Below are positions 54,217 to 62,768 of a stretch of DNA of 64,000 nucleotides, in pieces. The DNA is from Asanoa hainanensis (lineage in GTDB: Bacteria; Actinomycetota; Actinomycetes; Mycobacteriales; Micromonosporaceae). Location: NCBI RefSeq assembly GCF_900188485.1, contig NZ_FZPH01000022.1, forward strand, positions 1 to 64,000, given 5' to 3'. How positions within the stretch are numbered: position 1 is the stretch's first letter; every line of letters begins with the position of its first letter. The notes beneath the pieces were generated by a model. It was not told the origin of the DNA. It saw only the letters and a list, made by a program, of their open reading frames with translations, and ran no database searches. A program made the translations under genes and the position numbers.

Positions 54217-54319
54217 CGCGGTTGTTCCTGTTCCGGAGCCGGCCTCCGCGGCCCCTGTTTTCGACCCTAGCTCTAGGTGTACGGCCGGAAATGTCGTAGT
54301 GCGATGTGATGCTGAACCG

Positions 54320-54622
54320 GTGAAGTTCTCTTTCGACGCCGAGCTGTGGGTCTGGGAAGCACGGCGCGACGACAGCTGGGTGTTCGTCACGCTGCCGATC
54401 GATGCTTCCGCGGAGATCCGTGACCGCACCGGCGGCGGCCGCCGCGGGTTCGGCTCGGTGCGGGTTCAGGTCGCCATCGGCTCGAGCGTGTGGCGCACAT
54501 CGGTCTTTCCGGACAGCGCGAGCGGGTCCTACGTGCTGCCGCTGAAGCGGGCCGTCCGGCGGGCGGAAGGGCTCGACGCGGGCGACGTCGCGACGGTGAG
54601 CATCGAGGTGGTCGAGGTCTGA
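54320..54622 (+). CDS. DUF1905-domain protein
   Basis: A 100-residue protein with the DUF1905 pattern: [40 protein letters not shown] and [20 protein letters not shown]. Small beta-barrel fold expected; function unknown. GTG 54320 is the only sensible start, 103 bp from the divergent reductase. Confidence 0.85.
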   Translation: MKFSFDAELWVWEARRDDSWVFVTLPIDASAEIRDRTGGGRRGFGSVRVQVAIGSSVWRTSVFPDSASGSYVLPLKRAVRRAEGLDAGDVATVSIEVVEV

Positions 54623-54699
54623 CCGGCGAGCGATCCCACCCGGGGTGCCACCCCTGGGGTCGCGCTGCGGGTCGTCGGGCCAGACGCGGACGGCCGCGA

Positions 54700-54725
54700 C
54701 AGGGCCACCGGACCCGGTGGCCCTG
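54700..54725. terminator. Bidirectional terminator
   Basis: CAGGGCCACCGG and CCGGTGGCCCTG make a perfect 12-bp stem with a 2-nt gap (effective loop 4-6 nt) between the stops of the DUF1905 gene and the convergent reductase. Confidence 0.85.
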
Positions 54726-54833
54726 GAAGGCGTTACAGGCTAGCCAGCCCGACCGCCACGCACGCCTCGGCCACGACCCGAAAGCCCGGGGAAGGGGGCG
54801 CCGGCCTCGGCCGAACCGGCACCCCAACTCGGC

Positions 54834-55679
54834 TCAGGCCCTGGTTAGGCTCGCGATTTCTGCCTGCGACAGCTTGAGGTCGAGAGCGGCCAGGTTGTCG
54901 TCGAGGTGCGCGAGGTCCCCGGTGCCCGGGATCGGCAGCATCGCCGGCGACCGGCCGAGTAGCCAGGCGAGCACGACCTGGCGGGCCGACGCCGAGTGCC
55001 GCTCGGCGATCTCGTGGATGGTCGGGTTCTTGTCGAGATCCTGGATGGGCGCCCACGGCAGGAACACCATCGACTCCTGCTCGCACAGGTCGACGATGGT
55101 CTCCGAGACGCGGTCGTCGACGTTGTAGCGGTTCTGGATCGAGACGATCGGCGTCAGCCGCTGCGCGGCGCGGATCTGCATCTCGTTGACGTTCGACAGC
55201 CCGATATGCCGGATCTTGCCCTCGTCCTTGAGCTTAACCAGTTCACCGATCGAGTCCTCGAACGGCACATTCGGGTCAGGCCGGTGGAACTGGTAGAGCG
55301 GGATCTGCTCGACCTTGAGCCGGCGCAACGATCCCTCACAAACCTCGCGTAGGTGCTCCGGTCGCCCGTCGGCGGGCCAGCCCACGAACGGTTCGGGCCG
55401 GAGCAGGCCACCTTTGGTGGCGATGACCAGATCCTCCGGGTACGGGTGAAGCGCTTCAGCGATCAGTTCCTCGCTGACGTTCGGCCCGTAGGAGTCGGCC
55501 GTGTCGATGAAGTTGATGCCGGCGTCGACCACACGGCGAAGCACCGCGATGGCCTCGTCCTTGTCTGCGGGCGGCCCCCAGATGCCCGGCCCGGTGATGC
55601 GCATGGCGCCGTAACCGAACCGGTTGACGGTGAGATCTCCGCCGACGTCGATCGTCCCCGCGGAACTGGCGTTGGGCAT
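54834..55679 (-). CDS. Aldo/keto reductase, paralog A
   Basis: A 281-residue reductase: NRFGYGAMRITGPGIWGPP, NFIDTADSYGPNVSEELIAE (Asp, Tyr), DLVIATKGGL (Lys), PLYQFHRPDPNVPFEDSIGE (His), and SIQNRYNV near the cofactor. Its N-terminal 35 residues are almost identical to those of paralog B at 56970-57833. Starting ATG at 55679. Physiological substrate unknown. Confidence 0.92.
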   Translation of the reverse strand: MPNASSAGTIDVGGDLTVNRFGYGAMRITGPGIWGPPADKDEAIAVLRRVVDAGINFIDTADSYGPNVSEELIAEALHPYPEDLVIATKGGLLRPEPFVGWPADGRPEHLREVCEGSLRRLKVEQIPLYQFHRPDPNVPFEDSIGELVKLKDEGKIRHIGLSNVNEMQIRAAQRLTPIVSIQNRYNVDDRVSETIVDLCEQESMVFLPWAPIQDLDKNPTIHEIAERHSASARQVVLAWLLGRSPAMLPIPGTGDLAHLDDNLAALDLKLSQAEIASLTRA

Positions 55680-55783
55680 GGTGCGGACACTCCAATCCAA
55701 GTATCGGAGGTGAGCGCGACACGCGTCCGCCTCCGCGTCGCTGCGAGCGTATCTCCGGTGGGTTACTTGCGTACGGTGGGCGA

Positions 55784-56254
55784 ATGGCGTTGGCGGTCGG
55801 CGACGAACGGATGCTCGCGGCGGAGCTCTTCAACCGTGTCTGGGAACTGCTGGAACGCACCGACCGGACCCCGGCGGACGACGACACCATGCTGCACATG
55901 GCCCACGCCAGCCGACATCATTGGGGTCAGGTCGGTGAACCGGTCAACCTGGTGCGCGGCGAGTGGCAGTGCTCCCGGGTGTACGCGGTACTCGGCCGGG
56001 CCGAACCAGCCACCTACCACGCCCAGCGGTGTCTCGATCTCTGCGTCGAGCACGAGATAGGCGACTTCGACCTGGCGTACGCATACGAGGCTCTGGCCAG
56101 GGCAGCGTACGTGGGTGGCGACCCGACCGCGGCCGCGTTGCTGGAGCAGGCGCGCGAGGCGGCAGCGACCATCGCGGAGGCGGACGATCGCGCGCTGGTC
56201 GAGGCCGACCTGCAGGCACTGACCACGAAACACCCGGCACCCGCGTCGGACTAG
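55784..56254 (+). CDS. Conserved helical protein, unknown function
   Basis: A 156-residue, wholly helical protein with TPR-like pairs (GEWQCSRVYAVLGRAEPATY, then YAYEALARAAYVGGDPTAAA). It lies between two paralogous reductases but on the other strand. GGTGGGCG precedes the ATG. I recall similar unnamed proteins in actinobacteria; no enzymatic motif. Confidence 0.7.
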   Translation: MALAVGDERMLAAELFNRVWELLERTDRTPADDDTMLHMAHASRHHWGQVGEPVNLVRGEWQCSRVYAVLGRAEPATYHAQRCLDLCVEHEIGDFDLAYAYEALARAAYVGGDPTAAALLEQAREAAATIAEADDRALVEADLQALTTKHPAPASD

Positions 56255-56969
56255 CAGCGCTCCGACTTCGCGTGCGCCTTCGGCGCGCCCGCACACTGCC
56301 GCCGCGCCGCGCATCACGAACGCCGTCCGCGCACAGCTGCGTCGCGCACCAACGGCACTGCTCACGGCCCGGCGTGCCGCACACGATCGGCACTGGCCGC
56401 ACAGCGCACCATGGCCGCTGGCCCCGTGCACCATCGGCACTGGCCGCGCAGCGCGCCATGGCTGCTGGCCAGTGCACCGCCGCGCGCACACCATCGGCGC
56501 TGGCCGCACAGCGCACCATGGCTGCTGGCCAGTGCACCGCCGCGCGCACACCATCGACATCGACACTGGCCGCACAGCGCACCATGAGCACTGGCCCGCG
56601 CGCCGCCGGGCCGCACACCATCGGACTGCCTGCGCACCGCCGGGCCGCGCGCCCGCACGTCTCACTGTCCGCACAGTCGCAAGCACCGGCCCCGGCACCA
56701 GTGGGCGCCCGGCCGGGCGCCTTTCGACCCCGCCGGCTCCCCGAGGTCCACCGCCGGTTCGGCGCCCGTCGCCAGCTCCTCGGCGTCCGCGATGCCGTCG
56801 ACCCGCCGGCCAATCGGCACCACCCGCGCACTACCGCGTCGCGCACCATGCGCGCTGTTCGCGAACTACGGCGCCGTACACCGGCGGCACTGCCTGCTCT
56901 GCCCAATCCCCCGCGCGGCCTGGCGCTGGCGCGTCGCTCGGGTCGCGAGGTTGTTCTCGTGCGAGTCCG
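56255..56969. repeat. Gene-free 715-bp region with 60-bp repeats
   Basis: No plausible gene. From about 56380 to 56660 a degenerate repeat is based on CACTGGCCGCACAGCGCACC. Two adjacent 60-bp units (56461-56520 and 56521-56580) share their first 36 bases exactly, starting GCTGCTGGCCAGTGCACCGC; shorter relatives flank them. The remaining sequence to 56969 is GC-rich with His/Arg/Ala-only open frames. Confidence 0.85.
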
Positions 56970-57833
56970 TCAGCTTCCGAGTTGGGTCAAGGCCCCGATC
57001 TCGGCGCGGGTGAGGTTCAGGTCGAGGGCGGCCATGTTGTCGTCGAGGTGTGCCGGGTCGCCGGTGCCCGCGATCGGTAGCGTTGCCGACGAGCGGCCGA
57101 GTAGCCAGGCCAGTGCGACCTGGCGTGGAGTGGCCGAGTGTCGTTCCGAGATCTCGGCCATCGTCGGGTTGTCCGCGTTCTGGATCGGCGCGTACGGGAT
57201 GAAGACCATCTGCTCCTCCTCGCACAGGTCCAGGATGGACTCCGAGCGCCGGTCGTCGACGTTGTAGCGGTTCTGAATCGAGACGATCGGCACCATCTGC
57301 TGGGCGACGCGGATCTGCTCCTCGGTCACGTTGGACAGTCCGACATGGAGGACCTTGCCTTCCTCCTTGAGCCGCACCACGCCGGTCATCGACTCTTCGA
57401 ACGGCACCTTCGGGTCCGTTTTGTGGAACTGGAACAGCGGGATCTGCTCTAGTCGAAGACGCCGCAGCGACCCCTCGCAGGCCTCGACGATGTGTTCCGG
57501 ACGCCCGTCCTTCGGCCAGAACCCGTCTGCCTCGCCGTCGTCCGGGCCCGTGCGGTACATGCCGGCCTTCGTCGCGATGACCAGATCGTCCGGGTACGGA
57601 TAGAGCGCCTCGGCGATCAGCTCCTCGCTCACGTTGGGTCCGTAGGAGTCCGCCGTGTCGATGAAGTTGATTCCCTGCTCGACCGCCCGACGCAGGACCG
57701 CGATGGCGTTCTCCTTGCTTTCCGGCGGACCCCAGATGCCCGGCCCGGTGATCCGCATGGCTCCGAAACCGAACCGGTTAACGGTGATGTCCCCACCGAT
57801 GTCGATGGTCCCCGCGGCACTGGCGTTCGGCAT
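56970..57833 (-). CDS. Aldo/keto reductase, paralog B
   Basis: A 287-residue reductase closely related to paralog A: NRFGFGAMRITGPGIWGPPE, NFIDTADSYGPNVSEELIAE, DLVIATKAGM, PLFQFHKTDPKVPFEESMTG. A six-residue insertion near the lysine motif distinguishes it. Both share the AACCGGTT word in the codons for Val-Asn-Arg. Likely a tandem duplication later separated by the gene at 55.8 kb and the repeat tract. Confidence 0.92.
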   Translation of the reverse strand: MPNASAAGTIDIGGDITVNRFGFGAMRITGPGIWGPPESKENAIAVLRRAVEQGINFIDTADSYGPNVSEELIAEALYPYPDDLVIATKAGMYRTGPDDGEADGFWPKDGRPEHIVEACEGSLRRLRLEQIPLFQFHKTDPKVPFEESMTGVVRLKEEGKVLHVGLSNVTEEQIRVAQQMVPIVSIQNRYNVDDRRSESILDLCEEEQMVFIPYAPIQNADNPTMAEISERHSATPRQVALAWLLGRSSATLPIAGTGDPAHLDDNMAALDLNLTRAEIGALTQLGS

Positions 57834-57989
57834 GGCGCGTCTCCAATCCCAGGCAAATCGGAGGCTCCTGGTTGATCCGCCCTCTTCGGAGCCTAGCTCC
57901 GACCCACCGGTACGCCCTCGTTCGAGCATCTTGAGGCATATGGGGGATCTGTGACAGCGACCTCGCGGTCGGCGGCTCCAGTCGGCGCC

Positions 57990-58568
57990 CTAGCGCGTCG
58001 AGCGCCTGGCCGCCCGACGCTCTCCGACGCTGCGAAACGCCGGCCACTCGACCGTCAAGCCACCGCCGACCGGCACCGCCCGCCACCGCTCTGCGGCGAC
58101 CCGCAGCGCCTCGATGGCAGCCCGCACCGCCTCGATCGGTGGGGCGTCCTCGGGACGCGTCGCAAACCATTGCGAGGTCAGCTTCCGGAGGTCAGCGCCC
58201 GGCTCCGCGGCCGCTGCCTCGACGAATCCACCTAGGAGCTCGGCATGCTGGATGCGATCGCGATACTCGCGGATCAACCTGGCCGACCGCTCAGCCGCGT
58301 GCGGCGGGCGCCGCCCGGACTGGTGGTTCATGCTCTTGAACACGACGCCGCCCGCGATCGCGCCCCAGATGCCGTCAGGGACACGCATCGCGTCCTCGAC
58401 GGTGAAATGCACCAGGTCGTGCGGCAGTTCCGCGGTGATAGGCCCCGCGTTCATTCGATAGACGACGCCGTCGTCGCGCTCGATCAAGATCGAGCCCCAG
58501 ACATGGTCTGCAGGTCGATCGAAAGTCACTCGCACCCCACCAGCGTGAAACACCAGACGCCACGGCAT
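57990..58568 (-). CDS. Conserved hypothetical protein
   Basis: A 192-residue soluble protein: a beta-rich N-terminal half (VFHAGGVRVTFDRPADHVWG; AELPHDLVHFTVEDAMRVPD) and a helical C-terminal half. No family recognised. The palindrome AACCGGTT (58570-58577) ends two bases before the ATG, covering the ribosome-site position, so translation initiation here is unusual. An upstream in-frame start would add only Arg/Val/Cys-rich sequence. Confidence 0.65.
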   Translation of the reverse strand: MPWRLVFHAGGVRVTFDRPADHVWGSILIERDDGVVYRMNAGPITAELPHDLVHFTVEDAMRVPDGIWGAIAGGVVFKSMNHQSGRRPPHAAERSARLIREYRDRIQHAELLGGFVEAAAAEPGADLRKLTSQWFATRPEDAPPIEAVRAAIEALRVAAERWRAVPVGGGLTVEWPAFRSVGERRAARRSTR

Positions 58569-58639
58569 CAACCGGTTAACCGCCCGCACGCACGGAGCGG
58601 CAATCCGAACGCGGCACGGCACAACCGGCCGCACGCGCG

Positions 58640-58815
58640 AAGCGGCCGTCGGTGGTGGGATGCGGTCGGCTGGTCGTGGCGGGGCGTGCCCGAATCGCCG
58701 CGCCGCGCGGTCCGCTGGTCATGGCGGGACGCGCCCGAATCGCCGCTCCGCGCGGTCGTCCAGTCATGGCGGGACGCGCCCGAATCGCCGCGCCGCGCGG
58801 TCGTCCGGTTGTGAC
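58640..58815. repeat. 45-bp tandem repeat, three to four copies
   Basis: CGAATCGCCG recurs at 58691, 58736 and 58781 (exact 45-bp spacing) within a unit containing GTCATGGCGGGACGCGCCCG; a diverged fourth copy follows. It lies between two minus-strand genes. A minus frame through it encodes 15-residue repeats (TARRGDSGASRHD), which I do not accept as a gene. Confidence 0.88.
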
Positions 58816-58865
58816 GTGACGTGCGTGGATGGACCAACTCGACAGCTGTGGTCGCGTGGTTCGGG

Positions 58866-59393
58866 TTAACCGTTTGAGGGCCGGCGCCCGGTATACCCAC
58901 GGTCGCGGGCAAGGCGGGACAGGATCGGGCGGATGCTCAGCGCCGTACCCCCGAGGGCCACCATCCCCACACCAAGGTCGACCGAGAGTCGACCCTGGCT
59001 GGCCCAGTAGACGTCCTTGAGGTCCAGCAACAGTGCGAACTCATCGACGATCAACGCGAGACCGGAGCCGTAGACCACCCCGGTCGCGGGATGGCGGCGG
59101 ACGTCCTCGCAGCCGGCTACCGCCAGGGCGCCGACCGCGCTGACCATGCCGATGCCCCACATGTAGTGGTGGAGATGGATGCCGCCGATGCTGACGTTGT
59201 GGAAACCCGTGCCGCCTCGGCGAATGCTGTAGGTGATCGCCCGGACCGCGCCGAAGGTGACCGTGAAGCCGAGCCAGGACCAGAGCACCGAGCGTTCGTT
59301 CGGAGCGAGCTCTTCGCGGTACGCCCGGCGGAGCTCGGCGGGCGTGGGCACAGCGGCCTTCGACGTCGGAGTGTCGTCGGAGGCGTCGGCCAT
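58866..59393 (-). CDS. Integral membrane protein
   Basis: A 175-residue protein with four membrane helices (SWLGFTVTFGAVRAITYSIR; GIGMVSAVGALAVAG; SGLALIVDEFALLLDL; VDLGVGMVALGGTALS). A HLHHYMWG motif and the buried Asp-Glu resemble a family of unnamed actinobacterial membrane proteins. TAA stop lies in GGTTAACCGTTTGAG. Function unknown. Confidence 0.75.
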   Translation of the reverse strand: MADASDDTPTSKAAVPTPAELRRAYREELAPNERSVLWSWLGFTVTFGAVRAITYSIRRGGTGFHNVSIGGIHLHHYMWGIGMVSAVGALAVAGCEDVRRHPATGVVYGSGLALIVDEFALLLDLKDVYWASQGRLSVDLGVGMVALGGTALSIRPILSRLARDRGYTGRRPSNG

Positions 59394-59429
59394 GCCGTCA
59401 ACGTACCGTCATATGGGTCTTTTTCGGGT

Positions 59430-59840
59430 TTAATCGCCCGAAGACCTGCCGCCCGACCACAGCCCGGCCGCCGTGCCCTCGGCCAGGCGCTTCTCGTACA
59501 CCCGCACCTTGTAGCTGATCATGCTCAGGCCGACCGACAGCTCCCGCATCTGCGACTCGATCCGATCCTGGTGCTCGCGCAACAGCGCCAGGCGCTCCGG
59601 CTCGTTGCCCACCCCGTCGCGCACCAGGTCGGCGTACTTCCGGATCGTCTCCAGCGGCATCCCCGTGTCCCGCAGCCGCGCACACAGCTCCACCCACCCG
59701 ATGTCGCCGTCCGAGTAGACGCGCCGGCCGCCCGGGTCGCGGACGATCGGGCCGACGAACAAGCCCTCACGCTCGTAGAAACGCAACGCGTGCACGCTCA
59801 GCCCGGTCCGGGCGGCGACCTCTCCGATTCCGTACGCCAT
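59430..59840 (-). CDS. MerR-family regulator
   Basis: A 136-residue activator/repressor: HTH plus wing GIGEVAARTGLSVHALRFYE and DPGGRRVYSDGDIGWVELCA, then a dimerising helix. No metal-binding Cys; it belongs to the group that responds to small molecules or redox. It is divergent from a short-chain dehydrogenase, with its dyad in the shared promoter. Confidence 0.92.
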   Translation of the reverse strand: MAYGIGEVAARTGLSVHALRFYEREGLFVGPIVRDPGGRRVYSDGDIGWVELCARLRDTGMPLETIRKYADLVRDGVGNEPERLALLREHQDRIESQMRELSVGLSMISYKVRVYEKRLAEGTAAGLWSGGRSSGD

Positions 59841-59856
59841 CACCGCAGGTTAGCGC

Positions 59857-59887
59857 TTGAGCTAGAGCCCGCTCTAAGTCCTATGGT
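59857..59887 (+). promoter_or_regulatory. MerR-type promoter with 19-bp spacer
   Basis: TTGAGC (59857-59862) and TATGGT (59882-59887) are 19 bp apart, the over-long spacing that MerR proteins correct by twisting DNA. The dyad TAGAGC-CC-GCTCTA (59863-59876) fills the spacer. Transcription should start within a base or two of the SDR ATG at 59894, giving a leaderless mRNA. Confidence 0.85.
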
Positions 59888-59893
59888 CCGCCC

Positions 59894-60586
59894 ATGACAG
59901 TCACCCTGATCACTGGCGGATCGTCCGGCATCGGCGCCGCAACCGCACGGCAGCTGATGAACCTGGGCCAGCACGTCGCCGTCACGGGCCGGCGGGCCGA
60001 TCGACTTGAACGGTTCAGCACCGAGAACCCGGACGCACTGACGCTCGTCTCCGACAGCGCGGTGCCCACCGAGGTGCAGGCCGCCGTCGACAGCACGGTG
60101 GCCAACTTCGGGAGGCTCGACAACGTGGTCGCCAACGCCGGGTACGCCACGCACGACGGCCTCGACGGCGGCGATCCCGAAGCCTGGCGCGACATGGTCC
60201 TCACCAACGTGCTCGGCCCGGCGGCCCTGATCCGCGCGGCGCTCCCCCATCTCGCCAAAGCCCGCGGCCGCATCGTGCTGGTCGGCAGCGTCGCCGGGCT
60301 GCTGCACACGCCGGGCAACATCTACGGCGCCACGAAGTGGGCGCTGACCGGCCTCGCCGGCAACACCCGCCAACTGGTGAGCGACCAGGGCGTCGGCGTC
60401 ACGCTCGTCTCGCCGGGCGGCACCGACACGGACTTCTTCGGACCGGTCGGCGGCGCACCGGCAGGTCGGCCAGGCGGCTACCTCACGGCCGAGCAGGTCG
60501 CGGCCAGCATCGTCTGGGCCCTGACCCAACCCGAGGGCGTCGACATCAGCACGATCACGATGCGCCGAATCGGTTCACCTCTGTAG
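59894..60586 (+). CDS. Short-chain dehydrogenase/reductase
   Basis: A 230-residue SDR: cofactor loop TGGSSGIGAATARQL, NVVANAGYA, catalytic Ser in LVGSVAG and YGATK (Tyr, Lys). Arg in TGRRADRL favours NADP(H). It is under control of the divergent MerR protein, perhaps responding to the dehydrogenase substrate. No ribosome site, consistent with leaderless translation. Confidence 0.93.
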   Translation: MTVTLITGGSSGIGAATARQLMNLGQHVAVTGRRADRLERFSTENPDALTLVSDSAVPTEVQAAVDSTVANFGRLDNVVANAGYATHDGLDGGDPEAWRDMVLTNVLGPAALIRAALPHLAKARGRIVLVGSVAGLLHTPGNIYGATKWALTGLAGNTRQLVSDQGVGVTLVSPGGTDTDFFGPVGGAPAGRPGGYLTAEQVAASIVWALTQPEGVDISTITMRRIGSPL

Positions 60587-60621
60587 CCCGGACCCCGTCG
60601 CCGCTACCGAAAGGCGCACCT

Positions 60622-60669
60622 CTGCAAAAACATGATGCCAACCTGCAAGCGCACTACAAGATTCTGCAA
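60622..60669 (+). promoter_or_regulatory. CTGCAA direct repeats at 21-bp spacing
   Basis: CTGCAA occurs at 60622, 60643 and 60664, exactly two helical turns apart, with CTACAA at 60654 half-way between the last two. ATTATAGAC follows the third copy and could be a -10 region. Direct repeats in helical phase upstream of a promoter are used by SARP- and OmpR-type activators. The controlled gene is the secreted glucanase at 60758. Confidence 0.6.
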
Positions 60670-60757
60670 ATTATAGACAGACGCTTGTGTAATCGACATC
60701 GATGGCTCTAAGGTCAGGGTCCCCATTTCCCTACCTCGCCACAGAAACGAGTCCTTG

Positions 60758-62767
60758 ATGTCACGGACACCATCTCGTTTGCTGGCCGTCGCGTCCGTCG
60801 CCGCCCTGGGCCTCGGCGTGATCGGCATCGCGGGTCCGGCCAGTGCCGGCACCGCGCCGGTCGTGACCCGCGCCGCGCTGGACCCGGCGCTGGTCGCCGG
60901 CCGGGGCGCCTCCGTCAACTTCCTCGAGCAGGAAGCCGAGAACGCGGCCACCAACGGCACCGTCATCGGCCCCGACCGCACCGCCTACACGCTGCCCGCC
61001 GAGGCGTCCGGCCGCACAGCCGTCCGGCTCCAACCTGGACAGTACGTCGAGTTCACGCTGCCCGCGGCGGCCAACGCGATCACCGTGCGCTACAGCATCC
61101 CGGACGCGCCCAACGGCGGTGGCATCCGCGCCCCGCTGAACGTCACCGTCAACGGCGCTGGCAAGAAGACCATGACGCTCACGTCCGAGTACGCGTGGCT
61201 CTACAACCAGTACCCGTTCACCAACGACCCCCAGGCCGACCTGCTGCACCCGGACTGGTGGATCACCGAGTGCGCGTGCGTGCCGGCCGCGACCACCCCC
61301 ACTCCCGTCATCACCAAGCCGTTCCGGCCGATGCACTTCTACGACGAGGAGCGGCTGCTGCTCGGCCGCACGTACCAGGCCGGCGCCAAGATAAGGCTGA
61401 CCGCGCCCAAGGGCACGGCCGCGGCCTGGACCGTCATCGACCTGCTCGACTCCGAGCTCGTGGGGGCACCGCACGTCAACCTGCTCGCGTCCAATGTGCT
61501 CCTGTTCGGGGCGGACCCCACCGGCGCACGAGACTCGGCCCGCGCATTCGAGAGGGCGATCGCCATCGCGAAGCTGGCCAGGCTCAAGGTGTACGTGCCG
61601 CCCGGCACGTACCAGGTCAACCGCCACATCATCGTCGACAACGTGACGATCGAAGGCGCGGGCAACTGGTACACGAAGATCAAGGGCAAAGAGGTCGCGC
61701 TGGACCCGCCCGCGCCGGACGGCTCGGTGCACACCGGCGTCGGCTTCTACGGCAAGGACGCGGCCGACGGCGGCAGCCGCAACGTGCACCTGTCCGGCTT
61801 CTCGATCGAAGGCGACGTACGCGAGCGGATCGACACCGACCAGGTCAACGGCATCGGTGGCGCGATGAGCGACTCGACCATCTCCGGGCTGCACATCCGG
61901 CACACCAAGGTCGGGCTGTGGTTCGACGGGCCGATGACGAACACGAAGGTGACCGACAACATCGTCGTGGACCAGATCGCCGACGCGCTCAACTTCTACA
62001 TCGGAGTCACGAACTCGCTGGTGCGCAACAACTTCGTCCGCAACACCGGTGACGACGGGTTGGCGATGTGGTCGGAGACGACGGCCAACGCGCGCAACAC
62101 GTTCGACCGCAACACCGTGCAGACGCCGACGTTGGCCAACGGCATCGCCATCTACGGCGGCGACGACAACACCGTGTCCCGCAACCTGATCGCCGACCCG
62201 ATCCGCGAGGGCAGCGGCATCCAGGTCGGTTCCCGGTTCGGCGCGGTGGCCTTCGGCGGCAAGCTGTCGATCACCGACAACACCGTCGTGCGGGCCGGCA
62301 CGTACGAGCTCAACTGGAACATCGGTCTCGGTGCCATCTGGATCTACGCGTTGGAGAAGAACATCGACGCGGACATCCAGGTGACCGGCGACCACTACCT
62401 GGACAGCACCTACAACGCCATCATGATGGTCAGCGAGTGGACCGTGAAGGACCTCTACTCGATCACCAACGTGCACTTCAAGGACGTCCGGATCGACGGC
62501 ACGGGTACGTCGGTGCTCAGCGCCCGAGTCAAGGGCGGCGCGTCGTTCGAGAACGTCGACGCGCGCAACGTCGGAGCGGTCGGCATCAACAACTGCGGGT
62601 CGTTCAACTTCCCGCCGACCGGTTCCGAGTTCAGCGTGACCGACCGCGGCGGCAACGACGGCGGCGGCACCACCGGTCCGTGGCTGGCGGCGTGGGAGCT
62701 GCCCAACACGATCACGTGCGACGACCGGCCTCCGGTCGTGGTGCCTCCGGCGCCTTCGCAGTGGTGA
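60758..62767 (+). CDS. Secreted GH87-like beta-helix glucanase
   Basis: A 669-residue secreted protein: signal peptide (ending PASAGTA), a CBM6-like domain at about 50-240 (FLEQEAENAATNG and AVRLQPGQYVEFTLPAAANA), then a right-handed parallel beta-helix starting LLFGADPTGARDSARAFERA. Beta-helix turns are rich in Asn and Asp (RNNFVRNTGDDGLAMWSE). The order matches mycodextranase/alpha-1,3-glucanase of family GH87. It may lyse fungal walls. GH87 is my best match; another beta-helix glycosidase is possible. Confidence 0.7.
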   Translation: MSRTPSRLLAVASVAALGLGVIGIAGPASAGTAPVVTRAALDPALVAGRGASVNFLEQEAENAATNGTVIGPDRTAYTLPAEASGRTAVRLQPGQYVEFTLPAAANAITVRYSIPDAPNGGGIRAPLNVTVNGAGKKTMTLTSEYAWLYNQYPFTNDPQADLLHPDWWITECACVPAATTPTPVITKPFRPMHFYDEERLLLGRTYQAGAKIRLTAPKGTAAAWTVIDLLDSELVGAPHVNLLASNVLLFGADPTGARDSARAFERAIAIAKLARLKVYVPPGTYQVNRHIIVDNVTIEGAGNWYTKIKGKEVALDPPAPDGSVHTGVGFYGKDAADGGSRNVHLSGFSIEGDVRERIDTDQVNGIGGAMSDSTISGLHIRHTKVGLWFDGPMTNTKVTDNIVVDQIADALNFYIGVTNSLVRNNFVRNTGDDGLAMWSETTANARNTFDRNTVQTPTLANGIAIYGGDDNTVSRNLIADPIREGSGIQVGSRFGAVAFGGKLSITDNTVVRAGTYELNWNIGLGAIWIYALEKNIDADIQVTGDHYLDSTYNAIMMVSEWTVKDLYSITNVHFKDVRIDGTGTSVLSARVKGGASFENVDARNVGAVGINNCGSFNFPPTGSEFSVTDRGGNDGGGTTGPWLAAWELPNTITCDDRPPVVVPPAPSQW

Positions 62768-62768
62768 G

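Noticed and set aside
58568-58912. A 114-codon minus-strand frame with 15-residue repeats
   Set aside because: Consists almost entirely of the 45-bp repeat and overlaps the end of a supported gene.
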